This document shows, one piece after another, positions 25,401 to 56,600 of a stretch of DNA of 64,000 bases. A program made the position numbers and the translations under genes. The notes under the pieces are model-generated. The model did no database searches. It was not told the DNA's origin and saw only the letters and a program-made list of their open reading frames with translations. Source of the DNA: Volvox africanus. Taxonomy: Eukaryota; Chlorophyta; Chlorophyceae; Chlamydomonadales; Volvocaceae. Where the stretch lies: positions 2,294,001-2,358,000 of the forward strand of contig BSDZ01000086.1 in the NCBI GenBank assembly GCA_030268105.1. Direction: 5' to 3'. The stretch's first letter is position 1; every line of letters starts with the position of its first letter.

Positions 25401-25837
25401 GTAGCGATGTTACTTTCCCCGGACACATGATCAGGAAATCCAACGATGTTTGATAGTAAAATGATTATGACAAGGAAGTATATCATGATTGTATGCCCGA
25501 CTCACGCAGTATAGCGTGCAAGGCCCCGTGCAAGAATGATGGTAGTCCTGGACTTGCCTGGAATGCGTCCTGCTGTAAGTCCCTGGATCGCTTGGCTTGG
25601 GCGTGCACCAAGGACAACGGTACTCACAGCCGCTATCGAAAGGCCGAGCGTCTCTCGACGAGAGAACGCTGTCCATGCTTCACGCTCCTCAGGAGCAATG
25701 GTCCGTTCTTGATCAGGGTTGGAAGCTGTACATTGTGGAGTCACCAATCGGCGGCCCGTTGATGGGACGATAAACGCGACTCGCTGAGGACAGTTCACGG
25801 CATGCCCTTTAGCGAATAGCGAAACAGTTGGAGCCAT
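22438..25837 (-). CDS. PPD6: Thylakoid lumenal PsbP-domain protein, PPD6-like
   Basis: Exons: 25558-25837, 24305-24471, 23974-24042, 22945-23087, 22438-22585. They join in frame to 268 residues ending FRVRQD-stop, close to the length of plant PPD6. Residues 1-55 resemble a chloroplast transit peptide. Residues 60-61 are a twin arginine (FSRRETLGLSIAAVSTVVLG) followed by an SQA lumenal processing site near 83, so Tat import into the lumen is expected. The mature part carries GLTAGRIPG, GKSGGHGVGWSEIPPY, IPVSIADLGGTE, LAVVVAPVLR, RVIEGFAPELFGRP and a terminal AATATKNRVFVLTLT...WKKHAADLRVIQQSF. These are the hallmark blocks of the PsbP family member PPD6. The family is related to the oxygen-evolving-complex subunit PsbP, but the biochemical role of PPD6 is not settled. 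Intron 1 appears to use a GC-AG pair (CCAG/GCAAGT). Confidence 0.92.
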
Positions 25838-36538
<10,701 letters not shown>

Positions 36539-39500
36539 ATGACATCTTCTTGCCAGTGGTGGAGAGCAGGGACGTATTGGTGGTGTAAAAGGTGACGGAA
36601 AGGGGAGGTTACTGGGAGGATTAGTGATGGTGCGGTGGCGTATAGGTTCCCATGCAAGTGCCGCCCAGGGATGGGTCTTCAACTTCCGTCAGAGGGGGAA
36701 AGGGGCTTGGATTTATATGCAATGGTAAAAGATACGAGGTTATGGTAGCCGCAAAGCGGGGCTGCGCCAAAGCGCAGAGCACGGGAAATCTTCTCCCCTC
36801 CCTCTCACCTTCCCACATCGCCACTGCATCCTCCTTGAAAAGGGTGGGGCCTGCGGCCGGGCCCCGTGACAGAGGTGTGGTTAAGTCGCATGGGGTCTGG
36901 ACGCGGTTTTCTGATTTTGGTGGATGTTTTTGGTCACCGTGCCCGCGCTTCTTGATTTTGGCGGCCCCTTCCACAGTGGGACATGGCAGAGGTCCGCGGC
37001 TGTAGTGGCGGTGGGTGGGGGAATGAGAAGGGATTTTTGAGGGCTCGCAGGGTTGGGCGTTGGTGCCATTGGGTGAAAATGTCTCCAACGTTTTGCATTT
37101 GCGTTCACACTTGCTAGTATAACTGTTTGCAAGTGTATGTATTTGAATGTATGTGTGTGTGCGTTTTTGCGTGTTCTCGTTTCCATCCTGGCATCGATTT
37201 GGTAGGTATCATGTACACTGTGAATGATGCCCGGGGCTGGGCCTGCCCTTCCCCGGTGGGGTAGTGGTGTTCATCATCTTGCTCCAATCGATGCTTGGGC
37301 AGGCGTTCGTTTCAATCGTCCGAGGACGTTCGACACACATACAATGGCGATGTTTTTTGAGGAGCCCTAAGAGAGTAAGTCGGTCCGGCTTCATCGGAAT
37401 CAAACAGAGGAAAAAACATTTTGGTGCGGCGAGCACGGCGCAGCCCTGGGTTAGGTGCCAGCCTGCTGCACGGGCGGCGACGGTGGCGGTGATGGTAGTT
37501 ATGAATCCATTCCCAGGTCTCGTGCATGGAGCAGGGAATGGGGTTTCCACGGAGATGGCAAGGACATGGCGGAATCTCAAGCAAGTCCAATGTGTCGGCG
37601 TATGTGTTTCATACCTGGCCCCGGCCTCTGTCCACACTCCTACATCCCTTGGCTCCTGTACGAAAGGGACCCTGAACCGTCTGGATTTATCATTTGGCGG
37701 CGCCGTTTGCGGAAACAGGACAGAACGCAAATCCTTAAAAGGCTATGGGCAGGGGGATGTTTTCTGCAAGATATATGTACGTCCATGTCCATGTACGGTT
37801 ATGTGCTGCTTTGGGAATTGCGAAATTACAGGCATGATTGCCAGCGCGGTGTCTGCGTACATGACAAAGTATACCGGGATGCAGATTGCGGGTGGGGGCG
37901 GGACAAGATGGGGGCGGTGGCTGTCTTGACGTGGCGGGGCAGGCACGGTGATGGGAATAGGGTATTGACGGGGGCGGGAGGGAAACGGGCCACCGACCTT
38001 CCTGCCGCCCGGCCGGGTGATGTTGCCTGCCGTCCGTTCTCCAAGTCGGCTACCTCGAAAGCCTCTATCCACATGCTCTTGGGCCCAGGTCGTAAAACAG
38101 CCAATTTTATTTTCTTATAGGTTTTCAGGGAGGGCCCTTCTTAATGCTATGCTGCTGTGGTAGTCGGTGCGGCAATAGTAAGACGGCTGGAACGCGCCGT
38201 GCTGTGTTAATAGTGTGTCGGCGGCTGCACTTGATGAAGTACGGCCTGGTGGTGCAATACAATGTAGTACCAAGTCTCTGTAATATGAGTAAGTTTATAA
38301 GTTGGGGAGACTTCGATTTGTTTGCTATGGGTTCAATGTATGTGGGGTGTTGGGGCTTTAGGGATAATAACGAGGGATGTGGACTTATGGGGCCCAGGCA
38401 CCGGTGGCTACGGCTTCAGTACGCAGCATTGCCCCCTGTTGTTGTTGTTGTTGTTCTGACCGAATGTAGTGTCCAGGGGTGCACCGTGTCGCGCCACCGT
38501 ATAAATTGAAGGGCCCCAGGGTTCGTTAACTCTGCCCGGTCTTGTCGGGTACGAACTGGGATGGTGGAGATCCCACGCGTCTCTGTTCAAATTTTATCGT
38601 GGTAACGGCATGTGTGTGTTTGGGGAATCATTTTAATAAAATCGGCGGCCGTGATGCCGAGTCCCCAGCAAGATGAGGGGCCACCTTTCTCCTGGGCGCC
38701 CCTTTCCTGCCCCGGAATCAGCAGCTGGAGAGCGGCCGGGGTTGGCAAAGGAAACCGTGAAGAAGAGCAGCGTGCACAAGCAGGTGCGGGCCAGGGAGGG
38801 CCACACGTCTCATGTTGTGCATACCAAAGCGGAGTGCGGTCATTGGGGTGCCTGGAGTCTACGAGGGTCGTGAGGTCGAGGCGTGATTGCAACCTGCCAT
38901 TCAACCGCCGCAGTAGACCAGAAGCCGTGATTGGGGAGCGACGGCTTTCCCGGAAGGCTTCACCCAAAAGTTTCACGTGCCGTCGCTCCGTATAAATGAG
39001 TGTGTGCCACGCGCCTGAGGGCGCACGTACGGCCGCGCCCAAAGGCGGGTGAAGGAGAGCGCACGGCTGAAGAGTTTTCCTGCTGTCTGATCCTGAGACA
39101 ACTAGGTATGCGATGAGGTTTACGATGTAACCCAAGAAATTTGAATAAGCGCATCGGCCTGTTTAAGCTGCAGTTGTGGGGAGATTGTACATTTGGCTCT
39201 TCGGGCGCACACCTGTGGTGCGTGTCTCGCGGTCAGGATTGCATAAGAGGAGCTGCAAACCCCGAGTGTTCGTTGTGTTGGATGTGTGGTGCATTGTTGG
39301 TTGATACTGAGGCGTGTCAGCCCTTGATGTGACGCCCCGAACACCTGGCTGAGCGAATGGATAAGCCATCTGGTCAAGGGACCAACCGGCTGATTGCTGT
39401 GCTAATGGAATGAACCCCTGGGGCCGGGTCTTGGGCCAGAAGCTACAGTGGCGAACGGTCGGAGGTGTGCTGTGAATGTGACAGCTAAGTGCAAATGATA

Positions 39501-40640
39501 ACGACAATCATATTGTTGAATTAGTCACTAGGCGACGCCACTGATCATGACGGAGGGACATAAGATCCAGACGAAAAGGAGGTGCTTCCCTGCCTCCGGA
39601 TGAAGTTTACGGCGAGGGGCTCAAGCAGGTCGGCAGAAGCAGGGCATCATTTAAGCGGCCGCGTTGACCGGCGTTTGTTATACAGTTATCATGTTGTAAC
39701 TCCTCAGGCAGCAGGGGCCAGGCCAAAACCCAAATGCCGTGAGGTCCAAATGGGAAGCTGATCTGGGCGCTTGCGCGCACATGGGCTCGCACACGCACAC
39801 ACAAGAAACACGCCCTCCGCGGTTCTCCTGACTGCCCTCTTGATGTGTGTTACGGGCTTTTTGGTGTCGTACATTCACGAAGAGATCTCGATCCAAGAGC
39901 GCGGAAGTGGCCCCTAGGCGTCAGAAGTGCTGCTGCTGAATAACGAATTTATACATTTTTGGGCTTTCTGCTCACTAGGTTGCGGTCCCGCGCTTTTGCT
40001 ATGGTCGTTACGGCTTGAGATTTGCAATCACCTTTTTCAAGAAGCATCGGTATGGTACAGCCCGCGGAGTTTGGCGGGATGCCTGGTCACGCGCCTTCAA
40101 AACCCTAAGGCTAAATTGTGAAAGTAAAAATCAGAGGCGTACCGTAGGCGTGTTCTGCAATTGCGCCGTGACGCTGTATTTTGGGAGGGGATGCCTATGC
40201 AGACGTGTGAGCGTGAAGTGTGTTACGAGGAATGGTTTTTAAGAAAAGAATCCGCTGTAACTGAATTGTCCACCTCAGGAAAGCAACGTGCGTTAGCGTC
40301 CGTCACCTGACTGTTAAAATAGGGATACAGCGATCTATACGCTGTCGCGATGACCCGGTGGTGGGAAATATGTTGGGTGACGGCAGAAGCTGCGCAGTTC
40401 TCCGTGAGCGAGCAAGTACCTCTCCCGGAGCTAAGCGCTCTTAACTGCAATGGCTTGGATGTTTGGACTCCTCTCCCGAAGCGCAACTATGATATCGCTA
40501 AAGAACCGTATGAGGGTCCAAAAGCATATCACATCAACAATTGAGTCCTTGTTAGCATCAAGCTCGTTTGGGCCTTGATTTGTTTGTCGGCCTTATTTCC
40601 TCTTCGCTGTTTTTTCATTTCCTGCCGGTGTTTCCTACAG
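36539..40640. other. Intergenic, downstream of PHOT; several long unexplained open frames
   Basis: Open frames of 150-220 codons overlap on both strands at 36621-37088, 37209-38120 and 38587-39135. None resembles a known protein, and overlapping openness on opposite strands suggests composition, not coding. Part may be the PHOT 3' UTR. A (GTT)n run lies near 38438-38457. Confidence 0.4.
36584..36588 (+). terminator. Possible polyadenylation signal TGTAA for PHOT
   Basis: TGTAA is the main polyadenylation signal in volvocine algae. This copy is only 46 bases past the PHOT stop, shorter than typical 3' UTRs of these algae, so a more distal site may be used. Confidence 0.3.
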
Positions 40641-42215
40641 CGGCAGGCAATGCGCCTGGTGGCTCCATTGCTGTGCTTCACAAAAACCTGACGGCCGCCT
40701 TAAAACACATAGGCAACCCATGGATGATGCTGGGTCTTCCTGGAGGCGGAGGTGCACATCTGTGTTTCCTTTCCATTGACACCGATTCAGATATCACCGT
40801 GCAAACGAAGATAAAAGATACTAAGGGCTCTCATTCCAACGCGCGCCATTGTGTCTCTTGATGTATTTATGCTCTTGGTAAGTCAACATGCATGGACATC
40901 ATCGCCACATGACGCATTGCTATATGTAGCATTGGTCCTGATTGGCAAGGGCTTTTGTGGTCAAAGGGCCACGATCTGGAGAATACCGATCCCTTAACAG
41001 CTGGGCCGAATGCTATCCTGGGTTCATTCCAGCATTCACAATATACTACTTTTAGATTGCCTCACATTTACATTTGCAATTTCCCACGCGCCTCAGCAAG
41101 ATCCTTGGCATGTACTGGTGATAAAGGGCGCAGAGCTAGGATTGCATGACGTCCTCAGTGTCCTCAGCAGCATACAGCGTCGATTTAAGCATCACCTATA
41201 CTGTGTGTTTACCGGACCTCTAAATTCAGTCGCCTTTTCCACCAGCAGAAGTCAAACATTAAATGATGGTGCCCTATAAAACACAAGGCCGAGGCACTCA
41301 GCACAAAGACAAGGGCACTGGACGGCATGGCCATTGTGCAATTTTTTGAGCACATACGCGCGCTTACAGGCGCTGACTGCGGTAATGAACGCTCGCGACC
41401 ATTCAGAACTTGAGATTCGAGAACTAAATATAATAGGAGTAAGTACCTTTATGGAGAATTTGTGTTCAACCCATCGGCTGGGATGCGACGTAAGGTAGAA
41501 ACGGGTAGGGTCATGAGTAACAGCGGGTTCAGCCGGCAACTGACAGCCTAGCCCAAACTATCCAGGTGGGTTGGATCAATCTAGGTCCTTGAACTGTTTA
41601 ACATCATCATAAGTGATTTTTCCTAGGGTGACAATGATTCACTTGTTACAAACACGTTCGCGTCATCGTGCGCCATTCAGAATTTGGGGATTCTGCGGTC
41701 GAAAGGAAAGCCACCGAGGAAACGTGCAATGTCAAAGAATATAGGTGTTAATTATTAATTGATTATATTGATATCACGACATCTTGTAACCATTGTTGAA
41801 ATGCATTGTCGGCTTGAGAAGTCGGTTGTACGGCGTGCCTGCCAGTCTCCCTGGCAGGGAGCTGCAAGAAATGGAAGCCATCATTATGTCGTATCAAGTA
41901 AAACTACTTTTAACTAGCAACATTTATTTACTTAAGGCCGAAGTCAGTAAGCATTAACTTCGTCCTTCACCCCTGTGACGCGACAGTTGGTCAGGGCAAG
42001 CGTCGCGGACCCTCCGAACCGAAGTAGGCGCTGGGACGAACTATGTGGTGAAATCTGCATTCATGATTACGCCGTAAGTTAGCATGAAAAGCTTTTTACA
42101 GAAGATGAATGCTTGCGTCAAGCCCGGTGGTAGCGAGTTTCAGGACAAGTCCAGCGTTGAGGAAGTGATGGCAACAATAAAACTGACTCCAGCAGAATCA
42201 TACGATGATTCAAAG
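40641..42215 (+). other. Chain of exon-like segments of unknown identity upstream of PKG
   Basis: Four plus-strand segments look coding and follow an acceptor-like AG (some preceded by a pyrimidine tract). They are 40641-40751 (AGNAPGGSIAVLHKNL, KHIGNPWMMLGLPGG), 41097 to about 41210 (QDPWHVLVIKGAELGLHDVL), 41627-41744 (NDSLVTNTFASSCAIQNLGI, basic RSKGKPPRKRAMSK) and 42102-42215 (KMNACVKPGGSEFQDKSS, EEVMATIKLTPAES). I recognise no family and could not join all phases. They could be 5' exons of the kinase gene, a separate small gene, or remnants. No function is proposed. Confidence 0.35.
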
Positions 42216-42471
42216 GTTGGTCCATTATAACATTCGCGTGCGCTCCGAGGTCAACTACGAAATTAGTTGCCGCTCGGTAAACCATTAGTGCCAATATTTA
42301 TGGTGTGCGCAATAGCAAAAATAATTATTCGTTTGGAAATGCATCAGCGTTATGAATCCGCCTAATCTACGGCTTTAAAGTGCGGCATGGCCGTTCGACT
42401 CCCTCCTCGACGACCTGGCACAATTGTTGCAGCGTTGGAGCACCAACGGGGGGAAAGAGCGCAATGGCACT

Positions 42472-50942
<8,471 letters not shown>

Positions 50943-53603
50943 AAGGCGCACACACGCAGGGAGGCGCACACGAGATGGCATGCCAAGCGCCACCTGCTGC
51001 TGATTTGAATAGCTTAAGAGAACCAGTTGGTTAGCCAGTTAGCCAACTAGATAGGCCATCCTTCTTTACTTTCTTTCCTTTCGCCCTTTCGTATCACATT
51101 TCGTCGGACTCGACTGGGGTTTGGGTGATGCTGGCAGGCTTCCACGAGCCCATTTTCCGTTCCCGTCCCAGGGCGAAATATGTACCGCCAAAAATAGGAG
51201 CCGTACTCGCCGTACTCTAAATAGAGTCAAGCTTACACTATTGTACTCGCTGTACAGCATGGATTTTGCTGCTAAAACTCGTGTTAAGGATATGGTGTAG
51301 GCCACCCCACCTCACTCCCATTCCACCCCCACACACACCATAGCCACCGAGTTACACCACCTAAAAAAGGCATATATCATCATACCCACTAACGTGAATA
51401 TGTCTATGTATCAGCATATCGTTATGTTCATCCCGTGCATCCCAATGGTTAGGAAAGGGCGCATTTCGCCGCGTAAGGTACATGCAGGCTTTTGGATGGC
51501 TTTGTGTCAGTCCTTTGTGTCGGTCCTTTGTGTCAATCATGCATGTGTACGGGACATGGGAAATTTCCCAGTTGGCATCTTGACGGTAAAAGTCTGGAAG
51601 AGTCTGAGGCCTGAGGGAAGTGAAAGGGCTGCAAGGAAGCCGTACAGACTGGAAAAAGAGGTGGACGTATACGAGAATGATGGAAGGGTGTAGGGCGGAG
51701 GAGTCCTGGGCGATGCATATTGGTTGGTGTTAGCCAACCAATAATGAGATCGTCGAGACGACACCAAGCTTGATGATGAGATCGTCGTACAGCAACGTTT
51801 CCGTACATGCATGTTTGTGCGTGTATGCATACGTGTGTGTGTCGTGCCGTCATTATGTATGAAGTGTATGGCTGCGTTTGGTTTCTTTGCGTGTGGTATA
51901 TATGTGATGATTGCCTATAACGGTACCAGGGTTTTGATTGAGGGATGGCGGCAGATATACATGATACCCACGCATATACAAATATAAGGCTTATAATACA
52001 GTATAGGTCTTGAGTTTCTATTTAATGTGGTTATTTGCACGCACATGAACACGGAATGCCACTTAACGTGGGCTGATGAGACGTGCGTATATGTATACAT
52101 GGACATGTGAACAACTAAAATGACTCCGTGCCAACAAGTTGCTTGGTTCGTTGTACGTTGTACTCAGCAAAGTAAATCGCCGCCGGCTCGTCAGCGCCGT
52201 CTACCTGTGGATGTGTACGGATGACCGACTAGCGGTGAGATGGATGCATGCATGTTATGACCGTACGGCATCAACATGCAAGCGCAACCCTCTGCCTGCG
52301 CCTTCGGTGAAAGGGCGCCCACCAGAACTCCTCGGCGGAATCCAAGCGTTCCTGAACGTCCCGTTTCGGCGGATGCCTGTTTAGGACATATGAACGCAAC
52401 TTGTCCATCACTTGCCATCTGCGAATGATCAGATCAGTGATCATCCATCTGCGCATCAGCATAAGCGCTAAACCTAAGATGACTATCACGAGTCACGTGA
52501 ATGCACGTATTATGTCCGTCTTTCACTACCATGTTCCTGGCAGCACCTCGCTGTATAGCTGAACTTACCTTGCAAAAAGAACTTACCTTGTATGACGACG
52601 AGCGGCCAATGAATGAGACCATCGACAATTTACAATTCGCATTTGAAAGGTCTAGGTTTAAGTTATTAAGCTACGTGCCCATCCCTCCTTCCCCCCATCC
52701 ATCTTGGGCAGTACCATGCGGTGCATGCTTAGGCGGACTGAGTGCGCACCGGCGCTAAGGTAGGCGGGCGGCACGTACGACCTCCCCTAAAGGCTTATCG
52801 GGTATACGCAGCCGAGAACCAATGGTGGCACCTGCCGGGCACGCGAACCATGTCCGGCGCATACCAGCTACGCATGCTCGGTTTGATAGTCTGGATGGGT
52901 TGTAGACAGAGCCACACATGCAGCCGGTTTCTACATATGCGTCTTCGGAGGTAGCTACATGAGGGGCGTGGCGGGAAACGAAAAGATTGTGTGCAGACTG
53001 CCGCTGCGCATGATTCTAAAAGGTTGGGTGGCGAGAGCGCACACTGGCCTTCGTGATGAGGGTGTTGAGGCTGTTAGCCGAGGGGAGCCTGAGACTGTGT
53101 CGCCATCAACACCATCAAAGAATCGCAATCAAGGGCCTGATGGTTAGGTCCAGGCGGGCGCGCAGATGATGATGATCAACGTGATCAACGTGACGAAGTC
53201 AGATGGGAATAAGGACGAGGTGCCCACAATGCCTTTAGGGTCACATGTCGAACGGTTTAACGGTTCAAGGTACCGTACGTTTCATTCCTGCTTACAAACG
53301 AAAGCACCAAAGATCAACAAAGCCACCTCTTTCACGGGACGTTCATAACCTCTAATCCTTGTTCTGTTGGCATGTGGCCATGTGTATGTGTTCTCCGTCT
53401 TGTCCTTCCCCCTCCCTCCCCGCCTTGCCAAGGTGCACAGGGCGGGAAATAGCAACTGCCAGCGACAACCAATACACACACGCACATCACTATCGTCCCA
53501 CGCCATTCCAGCATGCCTCCAACTCCCCCACATCACTGACATCCCGGCGGAGGAGGACGACTAGGCGGTCGTCCTAGTGTTAGTGTTATCACAGCCTTTG
53601 TCG
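50943..53603. other. Intergenic between convergent PKG and SMG9 genes
   Basis: No gene recognised. A frame near 52560-52680 (TLYDDERPMNETIDNLQFAF) and another at 52959-53147 read like protein but have no known relatives that I can name and no supporting exon chain. On the minus strand TGTAA at 53292-53296 is a candidate polyadenylation signal about 310 bases past the SMG9 stop. Confidence 0.45.
53292..53296 (-). terminator. Possible polyadenylation signal TGTAA for SMG9
   Basis: TTACA on the plus strand gives TGTAA on the minus strand, at a plausible 3' UTR distance from the stop codon at 53604-53606. Confidence 0.3.
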
Positions 53604-56600
53604 CTAACGCCCACCCAGGGGCCACCCGCCGCCGCCCGCAAAGGACGTTCGCAGACGCGCCAGGAAGTAACGCTCCAAGGGGGCAGATCGCTGCAGTTCC
53701 ACATCCCACAGGCGCTCAAGGCCCTTCAACCATTCTCGCTCGCTTAGATGGGCATAGTGATGGTGCGAATGAGGAAGAGGGGAGATGCCCGAGCCGCCGC
53801 CGCCGCCGGCGGCGGCGGCGGCGCTGCCGCCAGCACCAGCACCCGCTGGCCTGGTGATGACGGCTGTCGTGGTCGCAGTGACGGAGCTGGCGGGGTTACC
53901 TTGCACCAGAGGTCGCCTGGGTAATGCCAGCAACGCCGTACGCAACGGACCCAGCAGCGAAGGGGGAGGATTGATTTCGTACGGCAATGTTGATGGCAAT
54001 GATGCCGTACTGTATCTGCAATTGCAATCCAATGGGGTTGCCAGACGGGAAGCGAGGGGTAGCCGCCGAGTGAGGGTACTTCGTTAAGATTGTGCCTCAT
54101 GAACGCATGCCGCATTCAAGCAGCTAAATAGTTTCGTCAAATAATAAAATATGTTTTCAATAATACTTACATAAAAGATCCATATATCTGGACATTTAAT
54201 TGCTAGGCCCGTATCGACGCGTCGGGCGGCAAGTTGGCGAAGAGCAAAAAAACTCGATCCCAACCAAATGCACTTCAATGGACTCCCGAAACGACATTCG
54301 CGAAAACTCAACCCAACCTGAAGTTCGAACACTGACTCCTTCGAATGTACGTACATTTATAAGAGCACACTTACGACACAAAACGCACCTCCTTTCCATA
54401 AGCACGGTGCGGTACGGTACAGTACGACCCAAACCACTATCCCTGATATGATACTTTGCCTGCCTGGGTAGTGCCCAAAAGTGTAGGACGTCGCTGTCTT
54501 CGCCGTTCGCATCGCGACCTCCCCCTCGCCCTCCGAAGCCCGCCTCCCTTGTAAGCTGCTGTGTCTGTGTCTGTGTCTGTGTGTGCTGTTGTTCTCGAGC
54601 TGCACCCGCTTTCTGTTCCGTCCAGCGCGGCGCAGGCGGGGGGCCCTCCCCCTGGCCATCTGCGTCTGCGCCGGCGCTCTCTCCAGCCATGATGACCGCT
54701 CGAGGCGCACCGCTGCCGCCCCCCCCACCAGCCAGCTGCGGGCGGGCGGGGAAGTCAGTTGAGCCCTCAGCCCAGCTACCACCGGCCCCACCACCTCCGT
54801 CACTTTCACTCTCTCCACACTGCAGCAGCCGGAGTATGTTGATGGCGGGCCCTGTGGCAGTAGCACCCAGTAGCGCCAGGGCACATGACAAGCCGACTTA
54901 CCGACTTACCGACTACCACCAACGGCAGAATCCATCGCCCACTAAAGCGCTGCTCCCTCCATCGTCATCGTATATATATATACACACACCTTGCCGTACA
55001 CCAAACCGCCCAAAGTAAGACCAACGGTTTTACGTTGCGACTCCAATTTAGAGCATCATATTCGAAATAGCACGCAATGCATGCAAACAAACGCGGATAT
55101 GTTTCCACATTCATTCCCCACAAGCCGTGCGTCAGGAGAAGGCAAACCCACCGGCCCCTCGGGCGGCGGACAGAAGTCGCGTGGATGCGAGCGCCAGGCG
55201 GAGAAGTGCGGCTTGGGGTCTCAAGTACCGTACAGTCAGTTGGTCTTCGTATATTCCCGTAAGCACCACCACCAGCTCTGCTATACGGCGAGGACCGCCC
55301 GAAGCCTGGACAGAAGAAAGGTTCACAAAAATAGAAATAGATAAGTAGACAAACAAAAAGATAATAAAAAATAAGTGAATATGGGTACATAGGATAATCA
55401 AGGGGTTAAGGCTGACACGGCCGGCCGCAAGGAAAGGTAGAGGGAGCCTGCAGCTGGGAGATGTGTAGCAGGTGATGGGTGAAGGGAGTGAGAGTGGACA
55501 AGCGAGAGAGAGGGGGCAGGCAGGGGGAGGGGCTGGGCCCTTATTGGGGGTGGCCGGCAGCTAAATGCTGCGGGGGATGGTTTCTGTGTATTGTAGAAGC
55601 CAGGACCTTATTCGTAAGAGTGACTTGGCGGGCGGGCGGGATCTGGTGGCGCTCTCTCCCTCCCCAACACATACACACACTCAAACACATATATCACATG
55701 CACATATAACATATGACGTATGGGATACACATACACATACACACACCACTCAACATTGATGTGGGGCCAGCCCCCGCTCCTGCTGCTCCAGGACCCAACG
55801 TGGCTGGTCCTGCTCCTGCTCCTGCTACCGCCGCCGCTGCTGCGGTGCTCACGTCAGGTAGGTGGTGCGCCACTATATCCGCCACCTGAATGAAGGAGCA
55901 GCGCGGAAGGGGGTAGGGTTTAGAGGAGAGGGGGTAGGAGCAGCGCGGTAGGGTAGTGCGGTAGGGTTACTTGAGCGTGGGGAAAGGTCCGGGTGCTTGG
56001 CAGATCAAACCCCTCCTCCACAGCTCCGCCCTTTCGCTGAGAGCTGGAGCCCTGGAGGTCAGGGTGGACCTCACTTCCCCCCCCCCAAGGATGGGCTAAA
56101 ACTCTAAAACCCTAAAACCCTAAAAGGATAAGTCCATCTGCCATCACGTCTAGGTAGCTGGTGGGGGGCTTGGGGGTACAAGACAGTCGGAAGAAAACAA
56201 TTGCGTCGAAATTCCGCGGGGCGAAGCACACCAGCCCCAAGTTACTAAATGCGCGTCAAGGAATAAGGGTATGAAGCAAACCACCACGGCGCAAGTTTTG
56301 CGTCCGATAACACATTGCATATGTATGTTACACACAATTGTAGCTCCCCCCTTACACACACACACATACACACACACACACACACATATATATACATACA
56401 TATGTATGGCTACATTTGTGTGCAACATATATCGGCTATAACATATATCAAATTATATCGATGTGTGTGCATGCCAGTCTGCCATCCGCGGACTAGTCCG
56501 CGCACTGTATTCGTGTCTTTAACCTTTCACACGGTTTCACAAGCCCGTCGTACCCGCAGATATTCCCACAACCGCGGCTCGTCCACGGCATCCACCATCA

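Noticed and set aside
37209..38120. Overlapping 170-220 codon open frames on both strands
   Set aside because: Mutually overlapping, no recognisable family, no in-frame neighbours; likely chance openness in GC-rich noncoding DNA.
38587..39135. 182-codon minus frame
   Set aside because: Begins at a non-ATG codon, no recognisable motif, and overlaps open frames on the plus strand.
54991..55344. Plus-strand frame with VPYSQLVFVYSRK, resembling an SMG9 segment
   Set aside because: Opposite strand to every other SMG9 exon; the minus-strand exon 55152-55305 fits the phases.
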